Source: Silene latifolia (lineage: Eukaryota; Streptophyta; Magnoliopsida; Caryophyllales; Caryophyllaceae). From it: DNA of 64,000 bases. The notes below the pieces were generated by a model, which was not told where the DNA came from, ran no database searches, and saw nothing but the letters and a program-made list of their open reading frames with translations. The stretch is from the NCBI RefSeq assembly GCF_048544455.1, contig NC_133532.1, forward strand, positions 16,432,948 to 16,496,947, read 5' to 3'. Of this stretch, positions 47,356-58,110 are shown piece by piece. A program made the translations under genes and the position numbers. How positions within the stretch are numbered: the stretch's first letter is position 1; every line of letters begins with the position of its first letter.

Positions 47356-48193
47356 ATAATAGGGGATGGTTATCGTTGTAGGATGCATGTCGGAGTCGTG
47401 CCTGGCTTTATGTGGATGCTTGTCATGGTTGGCCATGAGGTAGGGTTTCCCCTACTCAGTTACTGTTGATTGATTAAGATTGTGTTTATTTTATAATTGT
47501 TGTTATCTGCTGATCATCGGAGTATGAGTGTTGTGGTGACGGTGGTGGTGTTGTGACGGTTGTGGTGTTGTGACAGCTGTGATGATGTGGTGTGTGTGAT
47601 TGTGGTGGAGTCACTTGTGGGATTCACACCCTAGTTCGCCCTCCGTGGAACCCGTCACGGGAGGGGATGTGCACATTAAGGGACAGGGATTGATAGTCAC
47701 TCGTTGATGAGCTGGACTTGGTGGGGATGGGCTGCGGTCCCCCACCGGCGGAGTGGATTACCTGTTGCGATGGGTAATCCGGCAGGGCTACACACTTCGG
47801 TGTGTAGTCTGCTACTGTGGAGGATGATCAGCCGGTTACATTGTTTGCTTGACTTTATTGATTAGACAGTACTGACCCCGTGTTGCTGTTTTTGTGGTAT
47901 CTGTTGTGATCCATTCGGGGATGGTGAGCAGTTGGCTTAGCAGGTGCTGTTGGTTTGTGGCTGCTGGGATCGAGTCATCACGCTACCGGTTTAGAAGTGC
48001 AGAATCACGAGTTATAGTAGTCTCTATCTGTACATGTAATTAGTTTTGTACCGAGTTGTAAAGAGTACGGTAATGTATTATAAATGTTCTTTCATTGTCT
48101 ATTTAATCTACTACCTCGGGTAACCGAGATGGTAACACCTTCATATACTGGGACGGTCCTTGGTAAGGCATCCTGGTGTACGGGGGTGTTACA

Positions 48194-49906
48194 AATGAGC
48201 CCAAATAAAACATCACAACTTTTATTATTGGAATGAAAAGGATTACGAGTTTGTTTCTCCCTACAATAAGAATCACAAACCATATCTGAGTTCCAACTCA
48301 AATTACGTCCAACTAAAGCAGAAAAACGAGAAAAAAAATACTCTTAGGAGGATGTCCAAGCCGCTTGTTCCATAATTTCCTTTCCTTTTCTACGGTCACT
48401 TGTCTGACTTTCTCTGACCGTTCCGGCTTGTAATAATACACCCCTTGTCGATGCTCACCCCGTCCAATCGTCATCCTCGTAGTCTGGTCCTGTAATTCAC
48501 AATGATCAGAATAAAAGGTTACTACACAATTGTTTTCACTTATCAATTGTTGAACAGAAATGAGATCGCAAGTGAGTGTTGGCACAAATAAAACATCCTT
48601 TAAAATAAAATTTTTGTTTAATTCGACTTCTCCATGTATTTCGGTCTTCATTCTCCTACCATCCGGCAAACTGACAATGGACGAATCCTCACGCCAAATA
48701 TTTTTAAGCAAATCTTTCTTACCTGTCATATGGTGCGAGCATCCACTATCTATTAACCACTCGACATCTAAAGTAATTTTCATACCTTGTAACTTGTCAT
48801 TACCATCTGAACTACCGTTTAATAGGTTCCGTATCCTTTCAATCTCCTCGGTGGTGAAGGAAATGTTCTGTTTCGAGCTCTCTGCATTTTTGCTTCCCGA
48901 CGAACTGCCAACACCATTGGCCTGATATCCACGGCCACGACCTCTTCCTCGACTATTGCCCCCACGGTTATTTCCTCCACCTCTTCTACCACAGCCTCTT
49001 TCTCTAGCTTTCACCTCTTCGTACCCGTGTTTATCATAACAATTCTCTTCGGTGTGGTAGTATTTTTTTTGCAATACGTACACTGTGGTGGGGGATTATC
49101 TTCATCAATGTCGGGCCTGTGATATCCACCTCGTCCTCTTCCTGTACTAGAAATTCTCGCTGCCATTGCCGCTTCCACTTTCTCCTTCTTAACTTTGGTT
49201 ATGGAGATATGTCTCTCTCTTCTCTCAATATAAGACCATATACCCAATTTATATTAGCAATAGGATCCTCCATTAATAAATTGGTTCGGATATTACCATA
49301 CAGTTTGGAATCCAATCCCATAAGGAATTGGTGAACCTTCTGTTCTTCCCGTTCCTTTGCTATCGAAGCAGCTGCTTCGCAGGTGCATGCCTTCACGGTG
49401 CTGTAATTCGCCAACTCATCCCATATTGCCTTGAGTCGTGTGTAATACTCAATCACTGAATCATTTCCTTGCTTGCACTCATTGAGATCACCTTTCAATT
49501 GGTGAACTCGAGGTGCGTTTCCCGCGGAGTATCTTCCACGCAACTCCTCCTAGATTTCGTCTACTGGTTGAGTAAACGTAATACTCGAATGTAACTTCGG
49601 ATCGATCACATTCCGAAGCCACGCCTGAATCATAGCGTTGCACTGCCTCCACGCTACTGTCTCCACGGTTTCTTCTTCCTCGTCACAGACGGGTTTCTTG
49701 ACCCTGCTTTCAATGAAGGCTAACTTATTCTTGGCATCAAGACCGTTTTTAACAGCGGCTGCCCACAAATCGTAATTATTCCCGTAAAAAACGATCTGCG
49801 TAACATTTAAATTTGGACTTTCCGAGGGATGTAAATACAAAGGCGATGTTATAGGAATTGTCTTTGGACCATCCATCGCTCCTTTTAATTTGTCATCACC
49901 AGGCAT
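48194..49906 (-). pseudogene. Copia gag and protease part
   Basis: Gag starts at about 49906 (MPGDDKLKGAMDGPK; YGNNYDLWAAAVKNGLDAKN) and runs through RLKAIWDELANYSTVKACTC. A CTYC-type zinc-finger segment and a glycine/arginine-rich stretch (GRGRGRGYQANG) follow, then the protease region (WLIDSGCSHHMTGKKDLLKN) at about 48700-48760 and GVYYYKPE...LWNKRLGHP before the solo LTR insertion at 48193. Confidence 0.82.
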
Positions 49907-50545
49907 GGTGAAATCGTTACTCTTTTGTATTTTCGTTGTGAAATTTTTGTGTTGGATCGTTTCTTGCTCACGATGCCATGTGAAATTGATAAAACAGAGA
50001 AGAAGAAGAATTGTGTTTTATATTTCTTCATCAAACGTGTAGTACATAGCCTCTATATATATACAAACTATATTGTTAGCACAATCTTTGACTCCTTAAT
50101 TTACTCCTACAAATATGTTAACTAAATATATATTTACATACATAAAACGATATGATAATGCAGAATTATCTCCAAATATCTCGTGTATCTTCCATATTCT
50201 GCTTCCTTAATTTAACAATATCCAATTCATCATCAACAGGTTTTTTAGTCTTAGAAACATAAAGCCCTCTCTTCATGTTCCATTTTATAGTTGTAACTTA
50301 AGGAAGGTTGTCTCGGCGAAGTAAACCCATGTTTCTCCGCCTCGTTGTATGGATCATTAATCACATCTAATATCATCTATCGTTTCATGGTATTTGCTTG
50401 TTGGGACAAATTATGGAGTTTGAGAGTGATGAGTTCTAGGGTTTTGCGAGAGAAAATTTGGGGATTTTAGAGGGTCAGAGTGTTTTGAGAGAGACGGTAT
50501 AAACTATAGTGTTAGAGTTGTAAGACTGAGTTGGGAAAATAATTA

Positions 50546-51386
50546 GGAGGTGTTTCGTTCGCATAAAGGTATCGGTATAGAATCAGGAATCATACCAGGG
50601 TGGTACGAGTTTGGAACTCGATTCCTGATACCTTGTGTTTGGTTCAATTCAGGGATGAGGAATCAAATATTTTTGTATGTCTATTTTATGGAATCTGAAC
50701 TATTTACCTCTGTATTAATTTTCTTCTTTAAAATTCCATATAGAGTATTAATTAGTTAAAACTTGTATATAGTTTTTCAATATATACTTTAATTTTTTTT
50801 TTAATATTTAATAGTTCTATTTAAGTATTCATAAACTTATCGAAAATGTCCGAAAAATCATATTTTGTATTTTTAACAGGGAAAAAGAGTTTAGAAGAAA
50901 AGTTAATTATATGATTTTTTTCCACTTCTTTTCTTTGATTTGATACCCAAAGCCCAAAGGTATCAATCTCATACACACCTCCCCCTTGGGTATGAGAAAC
51001 CCATGCCTCATGGGTTTGAGGTATGGGTATCAAAATGCAAAAAAGTTGAAACAAACACAAGTACTTCCTCCATTCAACTCCACTCTACCTATTTCTATTT
51101 TCTACACTATTTACAAGTGCACATTCATTCTCGATTTTCTCTCAATACATAAGTGAAAATATATTCATGTGGGATCTTGTTTGATTCGTCTTTACGAGTA
51201 TATTAAAAATATCTAACTTTTATAATTTTTGCAAATACGTACCTAACGATATTTACCGCGTAAATTACGCGTTGGCAAACGTGAAAAAGCAAAGTGGTAG
51301 AGTGGAGTTGAATGGAGGAAGTATGAGTTTAGCTAATTCCAAACCCATACCTTATACCACCAACAATGGGTGAACCAAACACCCCC
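50546..51386. mobile_element. Harbinger-like MITE carrying a nested Stowaway-like MITE
   Basis: The left end GGAGGTGTTTCGTTCG and the right end (other strand) GGGGGTGTTTGGTTCA are imperfect inverted repeats flanked by TTA (50543-50545 and 51387-51389), the PIF/Harbinger-type duplication. Subterminal repeats (GGTATCAGGAATCA-like, TTCCTGATACC) are seen at both sides. No coding capacity. It lies in the right arm of the MULE-like element. Confidence 0.7.
51064..51321. mobile_element. Stowaway-like MITE
   Basis: The perfect terminal inverted repeat CTTCCTCCATTCAACTCCAC extends to ...TCTAC on both strands. TA flanks each side (51062-51063 and 51322-51323), as for Tc1/mariner MITEs. Length 258 bases, non-coding, inside the Harbinger-like MITE. 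Confidence 0.82.
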
Positions 51387-51579
51387 TTAGGAGTAATTAT
51401 TTTGTAAAGTTAGTAATTATTGTTAATAATTTGGGTCATGATTTTATTGACTAAAAATACACGGGTATATGAATGAGATTTATAAATGATTAAGGGTATA
51501 TGGTAGAGACTTGAAAAACATAAGGGTACATGGTAGAAATTTGAAAAACACAAGGGTATATCATAGAAACTCCTCCCCC

Positions 51580-52057
51580 CCTTCTACAAAATTAAACTAG
51601 TTAAAAATTTAATTTTTAATACGGTTTTTCTAATCTATGCCCACTAGACATAGGATAAGAAACCCAAAAAGGAAAAAAATAAAATGATGTTTTTATGAAA
51701 AATTGCAATATCAATTATTTTTACTTTTATTTACAAGAAAATACATTTATTACTTTTCTTTTAGAAAAACCCTTTTAATAATTTAACCATTTTAAATTTA
51801 AAAATACCGGTAATATTTCCAAAAAAACAAATAATACCATATAAAATTCAAAAAAAAATTACAAGAATATTAAAAAAAACCCTGATTTAATCGTCAAGAC
51901 AAGATACCTTGAGGCCGTTGAAAACAACTTGGTGAGCACACTCTCCACACTTTTCTTATTTTTGGTAACTCCCAATTTCCTTAGGGTTTGCTCAATTTCT
52001 CATATCCCTCTTTTACCGTTCAATCACGCCGAAATAATCCCCTAAAATTCTCACTCC
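51580..52057. promoter_or_regulatory. Upstream region of the RIN13-like gene
   Basis: AT-rich sequence (A-runs at about 51820-51880), then CT-rich leader-like sequence from about 51940 with a CTTAGGGTTTGCTC stretch typical of plant 5' untranslated regions. No certain TATA box was picked. The gene's promoter lies here, directly next to the end of the large nested insertion. Confidence 0.35.
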
Positions 52058-52198
52058 ATGCTCACCCTTTCTCAATTTTCTTCATCTACTTCTATAATTC
52101 GCTCAAAACCCAGAAAAACCCACTTTTTAATTTCACAAATTACCCCCAATTTTCTGAATTTCCCCACGATCTCATCCCCATGGATTCTCAAACCATAA
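52058..52198 (+). other. Upstream open reading frame overlapping the RIN13-like start
   Basis: An ATG at 52058 opens a 46-codon frame (MLTLSQFSSSTSIIRSKPRK...) that ends at TAA 52196-52198, 19 bases past the A of the main ATG at 52180 and in a different frame. If the transcript starts upstream of 52058, this frame would compete with the main start and lower translation. Whether the transcript includes it is not known. Confidence 0.4.
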
Positions 52199-55059
52199 TT
52201 TTCGATGTAAGTTCCGATGAAGAATTCGGGTTCGACAATTCCTCCACCAATGAAGATCTCGATTGGATTGCAAAGCTTCTGGAAGACGTTGCTGATGGTC
52301 CTGATCCTAATCGTGAAGAAGTTGAAGTGAAAAATGTCGAAATTAATAAGGTTAATAATAATGTTAATGTTGTTGACGATGACGATGACGATGTTGTTAT
52401 AGTTGGTGAAGTAATTGTGAAGCCAAAAGGGGCAAAAAGGTCATTTTCTATGATGAATAATGGTGGTCGTGATGATGATGATGACGACGATTGTGTTGTG
52501 CTGGAGTGTGACCCAGATAAACCCCCGCCGTCAAAGGGAGGTGATGATGAGGTGAAAAAGTACGATGATGATGATGATTCTGATGAGGTGGTTGTCGTCG
52601 GCGAAAAGGGTCAGGTAAAATTATGGATCTTTTCAATTAATTGTAAAGATTATGTATTTTTGTGTTTTGATGTTTGGGGTTTGTACAGTATGATGTTAAT
52701 TTTATGTTTCCTGGTTATGTTTGCTTGAAATTAGGTTTAATTGTTGTAGATATATCTTTGTTCGTTGTTGGAATCTTTGCGAGGACTTGGGATTTTGTTT
52801 ATGTTGCCTAAACCCGGAAATTCGCTGTTGTCGAATTTGTATGCATGTGGTAGATTGGAAATGTTTGATTAGGGGTGTTTATAGGGAACCTTAGGGAGAG
52901 GCATTGTGGTGGTTGCTCAGCAGGGATAAATTTTGGGTCTTTTTAGGTTTTGGTTTGTAGGTTTTGGAATACAAAAACATCAGAACCTTCATCCTAAAAT
53001 GATTTGGGGTCGGCTGACATGAATCATCCTTTAGAACCGTGCATGGGTGAACACACCTCAAAATGCGAACAAAATAGAAACAGAAAAATGAAAAGGTTTT
53101 GGAATACGAATCCACAAATTAAATGGGTGTTGAATGGTTTACGCCTGTATATTTTGTCAAGTAGCAGAGATCGGTTGAATTTATCGGTTAGAGGTTGATG
53201 CAAAGAGCCTGACTTAATAGTATCACAGGGAGAGGCTGTATTAACTCTAGTCGTATTTCTCAGTCTAACCCGTTTATCAGCTCTTGGGCACAGGCAGTTG
53301 CTTTGAAAGAGCGCCTGGCATATGTTCATCTGATTATTTGTGAAGCATCATTTTTCACCGGGCTTGCAGCTTAATGGTATTTTGCTTTTGCAAGCTTTGT
53401 TGTGTCTCATGTTTTGGCAGTAGCTAGATTTGCTACACATTGGTCCCGGTTTCTTCATTAACTATAATAGTGACCTTATATTCTCTCACCCAAGCAACTT
53501 CAGGGGGTAAGAACGACATACAGAAGAAGGAAGAAATAAGTTGACTGTTGAGGACATGCAAAATCATGCATTGATGAACTTGTTTAGCCTTTTAAGAACA
53601 TTTCTGTCCTGTTGGTTTACTTTGGGGCTTGATTGTGACTGAGAAATGCCACTTGTAATTTCGTCGACATATATATCTTATTTGCTTATTGCCTATTGTT
53701 GCAGGTAGCATGCCGAGATTTCCCTCACTCGCGACATCTGTGTGCCAACTTTCCGTTTAGCTCTACGTCACATGAAAGTCGCTGCGAGCTGGTTAGATTA
53801 CATTTGTTATTTCTACATTTGTCATTTGTTTTGTTATAGAACATATTTATCGTATGGTGTACCATGATGATCTAAATAATTTCTTTTGAATGCAGTGCCA
53901 TTGTTATGTATGCGACTCACTGGCTCCTTGTGCTCACTGGGGGTCTGGTGCATCGACTACTGATCACTGTCATGCCACCGATAAAGCAGTATATTGGCAA
54001 ACTGAGAGGAAAAAGTTTAGGCAGTCAAAAAACCCGTCAGCGCCAATTTCCAAGCCTACTGTTTCTTTGGGTCCATTTCAATATTTACAACCCTCTGCAA
54101 GACCTTTAAATCCGAGAGTAGCTTCTGCCTGTTCTGGGCCTTTGCCCTTCGGTGTTCCAAACACAGTCAGCCAAGGTAGAACCCAGAGACCATATGTAGC
54201 TGTGGCTAGGGATGGGTATCAGCGACATTTGGTTTCTCAGCAACTTTTGAGGGTTCGGAACAGTGATACGCAGGGAAATAGAGTCGCACAATTGGCTCCT
54301 AGAACGACTGCGTCTCTTCCTATACTTAAGAGGAATGGACTCACAGCCAGGTCTGGGGTGTCTAATCGAGCTCCTTTGATTTGGCAAGACAGTAACAATT
54401 CAGCAGTTAAATTTGTTGATAACGCTTCTGCTAACTTACAAGGGTCTTCTCAATTCGTTAGGAACCCAGTTTTTCGTCAGTCAAATACAACAACATTGAC
54501 TTCACAGTTGCCTGGATATGTTCTTCCTAATCCTCATACATCAACATCACCTTTCACGAGTTGTGGTCTACCTGCTGCTTTATACGAATATACAAATGCA
54601 TCAATGCGCCAAGCTCAAAGTATTTCTAGTCCGCTTATTGCTTGCAGCACATCTAATGCGTTGAAGGGAACTTTTCAGAGCAGTCAACAACATCCAGTAG
54701 AAGCACAAAACGCTTCTCTCTCTGATTACCTGGTCCCCACATCAGATATGCCGCCCAACATCCCACAAAAAAGCAATCAGTCATTAGGAATCTTGCAGTG
54801 TCCTACTAGTATTCCGTTCAGTACTTTGAATGAATTGAATCCACCAAACAGCATGGAAATGGGTCCCCATGATTTTCTGCTAAATGTCGAGAAGGATTCC
54901 CAAACCGGTCTCGATTTTGATATTGAAAGATGGCTGGTGGATGAAACAGTTGCAGAGGGGTTTGATATGAGTGGCATACCCCCACAGACGAGCCCCATAG
55001 ACACAGGTATGCTCTATTTTGATTTTGAAACCTCTTGGCAAGGTCTAGCTCAGTCGTAG
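52180..55059 (+). CDS. RPM1-interacting protein 13-like gene
   Basis: Exons 52180-52614, 53705-53791 and 53896-55059, all in phase 0 with GT/AG introns, give a protein of about 561 residues. The N-terminal part begins MDSQTIIFDVSSDEEFGFD and carries several runs of aspartate (GAT/GAC microsatellite-like). The junction of exons 2 and 3 encodes the conserved cysteine/histidine block: RDFPHSRHLCANFPF, then CHCYVCDSLAPCAHWG and HCHATDK, a probable metal-binding motif. The rest is serine/asparagine-rich and looks disordered. This layout matches plant proteins annotated as RPM1-interacting protein 13 (RIN13), a nuclear protein reported to raise disease resistance in Arabidopsis. The name rests on the C/H block recalled from memory. 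No breaks seen. Confidence 0.68.
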
Positions 55060-55399
55060 CCATACATTTCCCTTGTGGGGTTCCACTCATGCTAATTTTA
55101 GCTGGAAATGAAAATGCAACATGTAGTTTGATTCAAAGGCGTTCAATTATCAAGGGCGTTGTTGTATAGTTTCTTATTTATTAGAATGACAGATTAGAAT
55201 TTGAAAGGTGCTGTGGAATCGCTGTATATAATAAAGCACGATATGCTACCCCTACCAGCTTACCTTGGGTGATTGTTTATTCTCTTGTTTGCACGTTGGG
55301 TTTTTATTGAGTTGTTTATGACTCTTTGAAGATAATGTTAATGTAAAGATAATGGTGCTATGAGCCTATGAGCATGTGTCCAATTCCGCAAGTCCTGTT
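55060..55399 (+). terminator. 3' untranslated region of the RIN13-like gene
   Basis: After the stop at 55057-55059 the sequence is T-rich, with AATAAAG at about 55228 as a likely polyadenylation signal. No other feature seen before the 255-bp repeat. Confidence 0.4.
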
Positions 55400-55654
55400 T
55401 ATTTTTGGTGGTAAACGGAGTAGCAACTCAGTAGGGCAGCTTTTATACTGACGAGTTTTGAACGTTGGTGCTGCAGTTAAATAACTTGACATGCTAAGCT
55501 AATGAGCATCTGGATCAGTATCTTACAAGGCATTATGTGCTTAATTTCGTTCATAATGTGGGAACATTCAGGCAATCGGTATTCATGTTAGCTGGTGGTG
55601 ATGACAGGGGCGACAGGCTCCGTGAGCTGCACGCTTTAGCGTAGTGCCCTAGTG
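55400..55654. repeat. 255-bp direct repeat, copy 1
   Basis: Nearly identical to 62412-62666, with only a few differences by eye. It starts TATTTTTGGTG and ends GTGCCCTAGTG. It contains a short coding-like stretch after CATTCAG (VFMLAGGDDRGDRLRELHAL), which stays open to the final TAG only in copy 2. Flanks differ immediately outside, so this is a dispersed duplication. No known family recognised. Confidence 0.85.
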
Positions 55655-56060
55655 TCTCAAGCTATAGCATGTACTAAATTAATCACAATTCTGATTCTGC
55701 ACATTGTAATGCATTATCACTGATCTGGTAAAACTCATTTTGTTGATACATGTAACTTAAATTCTTCGAAGCATATAACATCTCCGTCATGTTACTTGCT
55801 GGGAGTTAATTACATACTGGCTTAATCGTAAATTGAATAACCTATACATTATATGCTGTGGTCATTAGATTTTCACAAAATAATTTCTGCCTGATGCCTC
55901 AGTTTTTCTGCCATTCCTTCCGACTCGATAATTCAAGTCACAATAGCAGAGCACATATTGGCACCGCTTAAGGGAGAAGGGACAAGGTGGGGCACCCCTA
56001 ATGGCACCCCTAATGTGCTTCCCTACTCACCTCTCATGGATATTTTGTGAGATGAAATGG
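55655..56060. other. Intergenic spacer
   Basis: No gene seen. A doubled GCACCCCTAATG (about 55992-56015) lies before the palindrome. Confidence 0.4.
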
Positions 56061-56086
56061 TATCCGTCACAAGCTTGTGACGGATA
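56061..56086. repeat. Perfect 26-base palindrome
   Basis: TATCCGTCACAAG is followed directly by its exact reverse complement. A long perfect palindrome like this is usually the tip of a foldback MITE or a recent hairpin insertion. The flanks (TTTTGTGAGATGAAATGG and CGTCTTCAATGAGATTTTGT) show only weak similarity to each other. Confidence 0.85.
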
Positions 56087-56149
56087 TCGCCGTCTTCAAT
56101 GAGATTTTGTGATACTACAAATGCGGTTATACTTTAGAGTATGTGTGAC

Positions 56150-56480
56150 TATAGCGCTGAAAATGATCTGAGCCGATTGCCGAGTCCTCAAAATCGGCCA
56201 GTCAAATCGAGCTTGGCTAAATCTAAGCCGATCCTAAGCTCAGCGAAGCTTGGCTTAGAAGCTCGTTTTTTTTTTTTTTTTTTTTACATTTATAAATGTA
56301 TTATTTTTTGAATATTTGTATTTGTTTTTATAAGATATTTATATTTAGTTAGATCAAAAGGTGTGAAAGTAATAAGAATATAATGACAAAACGTGTTGAA
56401 GTTTCAAATTTTAGGTTCGACGAGCTTCGAGTCAAGCCCTAGCTCAACAGATAAATTCCAAGTCGAGCCTAAGCTCAGAT
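56150..56480. repeat. GAGCTTGGCT-rich transposon fragment
   Basis: Repeated AGCCGA / GAGCTTGGCT / AAGCTCAG words surround a poly-T tract (56258-56285) and recur in inverted form at about 56410-56475 (GACGAGCTTCGAGTC, AAGTCGAGCCTAAGCTC). Plants have many short non-autonomous DNA elements built of such words. A similar one starts at about 63860. Family not certain. Confidence 0.4.
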
Positions 56481-57462
56481 AGGATCAATTACATTACAGA
56501 CTCACAGAGTAACAACCATATGCGTGAATTAATTCAAGACGGTTGATAAGTGTGTTTTTTTTTTCTTTTTTTTTTTTAATTAGTATTTAGTGTATTTTTT
56601 TGGTTCTCTTTCATGAGACTTATTTTAATAATTGGTGATGTATGATGAATTTGGAAAAAAAAAGGTGCTGATTTTCGAAGTATACATTTTACTCATCGTA
56701 GTACACTTTTGACAATTATACCCCTTTCATTTTTTTCTTCCCAATTTCCCTCTCTAACTTCTTTCTAAAAAAATATTCTCTCTAATTACAATTCTTCATC
56801 TAATCTCAAACCTCATCTCCTTCTAATTTCATAAACTTACTACTCATGCAATTGTCGTCAATGTTCACTGAGGGATTCGTCAGCCAACTAAGTAAGTATT
56901 ACAAAGTACTAAAGAGTAGATTACTATGTACTGCATTGAGTACTACGGAGGAAATTGTGCTTGCATCTTTGTGTATGTACTACGTACTAATTTGCTATAT
57001 TGATTAGTTTTTTTAATGTAATACGTCACACAACCACCTAATCCTCCCACCACCGTATCATGGCTCCAACCACCATTCTCAGGTCATCGACGGACCACCA
57101 TCGAACTACACCGATGACGACATAAATCACCACCATACCAAACTAATTATCCCTAAATTAATTTAGACATAAACCCTAATTAAAAAAAACAAAATTATAA
57201 GAAAGAGTTAATTTAATTATTAATATAGGATTAAAGAATTAACTGAATAAATGAATAATCATTCATAATTGAGTTTTTTTAAAGAGGTTGAAGAAGATTA
57301 AGGTTTCAATAATAAATAGAGGGTGGTGAGAATTAGGTTTGATTTTATTTAGTTAAGGGTAACAAATGGAAAATTTGATGTAAAAAGTACTGAAATGAGT
57401 AAAAATCGTACTGCGAAAATAAATTACCAAAAAAAAGGTAAATGTGTGCAAGTTATTAGTAT
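56481..57462. other. AT-rich intergenic spacer
   Basis: No gene, RNA gene or clear repeat seen. Contains poly-T and poly-A tracts. Confidence 0.4.
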
Positions 57463-58110
57463 GGGCGAACTCAGTAGGTAGCAAGCGGTAGCCGCCGCTA
57501 CCCCAAACCCCCAAAAAATAGATTTGATGATATTTTGCTACCCCAAATCTGAGCATTTGTGAACAGATAAATAGAAGAAACTGCATAAAATTTACATTGA
57601 AGCTATCGTGTTTCAGTGGTAGTATAAGGGTGGTACTCTAACCAGCTGGGGTTCGAGCCCTTTTTACACACCAACTGCATTAATTTTTTTCTTCATCGTT
57701 ACCATGCCTCATTAAATGATTATTGTAATGGGGGAGGCCTTTTGATTAATTTGTTGTTTTTTGCAATATCGTTGATATCCTTTTATTCGTGTACTAGAGC
57801 GATTTTGCTTAATGATTAAGTTTGTTATAATTGTATAGAAAATGAAATAAAGAACAACTGTCGAATTATAATGTGAAGATTTTAAGGCATTGCGAGTAAT
57901 TAGCAATGGTTAAGCATTTTATGTATCGTAAAGCTATATAATCCAAACTAAATAAAGATAAGTTTTGAGTTATAAAATGAGAATATTAAGTTAATATCGA
58001 GTGCTAATTTGATTGTTGATTATGCGTTTGTATTTTGAATTTATATAGGCTATGTAACACATTTAATTTTTTTGTCACTATCCCATATATAAAATCCTGG
58101 GTTCGCCCTT
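57463..58110. mobile_element. Non-autonomous DNA transposon remnant, GGGCGAACYC ends
   Basis: The left end GGGCGAACTCAGTAGG and the right end, on the other strand, GGGCGAACCCAGGATT form short inverted repeats 650 bases apart. Inside are GCTACCCCAAA repeats and, at about 57612-57660, a stretch CAGTGGTAGTATAAG...GGTTCGAGCCC that looks like a tRNA-type A/B box pair. No certain target duplication and no transposase. Probably a hAT-type deletion derivative; the family is inference. Confidence 0.45.

Larger units (their letters stand above)
38471..48193 (+). repeat. Solo gypsy LTR, itself split by a chromovirus
   Basis: The left piece 38471-38932 begins TGTAATACCCAGG, and the right piece (about 47361-48193) ends CGGGGGTGTTACA. 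The same five bases, AATGA, flank it (38466-38470 and 48194-48198). Without the insert it is about 1.3 kb, the size of the LTR at 1389-2716, which it resembles in borders and in the TACTCGGCCGAGTA palindromes at about 38580-38652. No internal region is left, so it arose by recombination between the LTRs of one element. Confidence 0.87.
35501..50217 (-). mobile_element. Ty1-copia element split by a solo LTR and a chromovirus
   Basis: LTRs of 239 bases at 35501-35739 and 49979-50217 start TGTGAAATTG and end TTTAACA, flanked by the exact duplication ATATC (35496-35500 and 50218-50222). The minus strand beside the right LTR reads TGGCATCGTGAGC, a diverged Met-type primer site. CTCCCCCTCAAG beside the left LTR is the complement of the polypurine tract. 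Gag begins at about 49906 and the coding part is interrupted from 38471 to 48193 by younger elements. Integrase, reverse transcriptase and RNase H follow at lower coordinates. Broken, several breaks. Confidence 0.9.
35399..50388 (-). pseudogene. Gene-like cargo fragment in the MULE-like element, split by a copia
   Basis: On the minus strand a leader with CAAAACCCTAGAAC-type sequence leads to an ATG at 50388, followed by a stop three codons on, and a second in-frame ATG at 50376. The latter opens MILDVINDPYNEAEKHGFTS and PRQPSLSYNYK. After an A-run, where one base too many shifts the frame, the text continues KRGLYVSKTKKPVDDELD. Beyond the copia insertion (35501-50217, target duplication ATATC) come GRVLLDGKTWAIKSIRKPSF and a stop at 35399-35401. 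I do not recognise the family. It may be a gene captured by the TIR element. It is broken by the insertion. Confidence 0.45.
35116..51579. mobile_element. MULE-like TIR element, split by nested insertions
   Basis: The left arm (35116-35236) and the right arm (about 51450-51579) are inverted repeats of about 120 bases. Each contains internal repeats of GGGTATATGGTAGA...CTTGAAAAAC, for example GATATACCCTTGTGTTTTTC on the plus strand at the left and on the minus strand at the right. Without the later insertions the element would be about 1.8 kb plus MITEs. No transposase is seen, and the interior holds a gene-like fragment (50376 to 35399, minus). No clear 9-bp duplication was found, because the outer edges run into T- and C-rich tracts. 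Mutator type is therefore inference from long arms and cargo. Confidence 0.65.

Noticed and set aside
55400-55654. Helitron 3' end, because the repeat ends CCCTAGTG
   Set aside because: No hairpin of the expected kind lies just upstream of the CTAGT, and no TC start at an A/T site was found.
57601-57660. tRNA-like A/B box stretch
   Set aside because: A GGTTCGAGCCC B box is present, but no cloverleaf with matching acceptor and anticodon stems could be drawn. More likely part of a transposon remnant than a tRNA gene.
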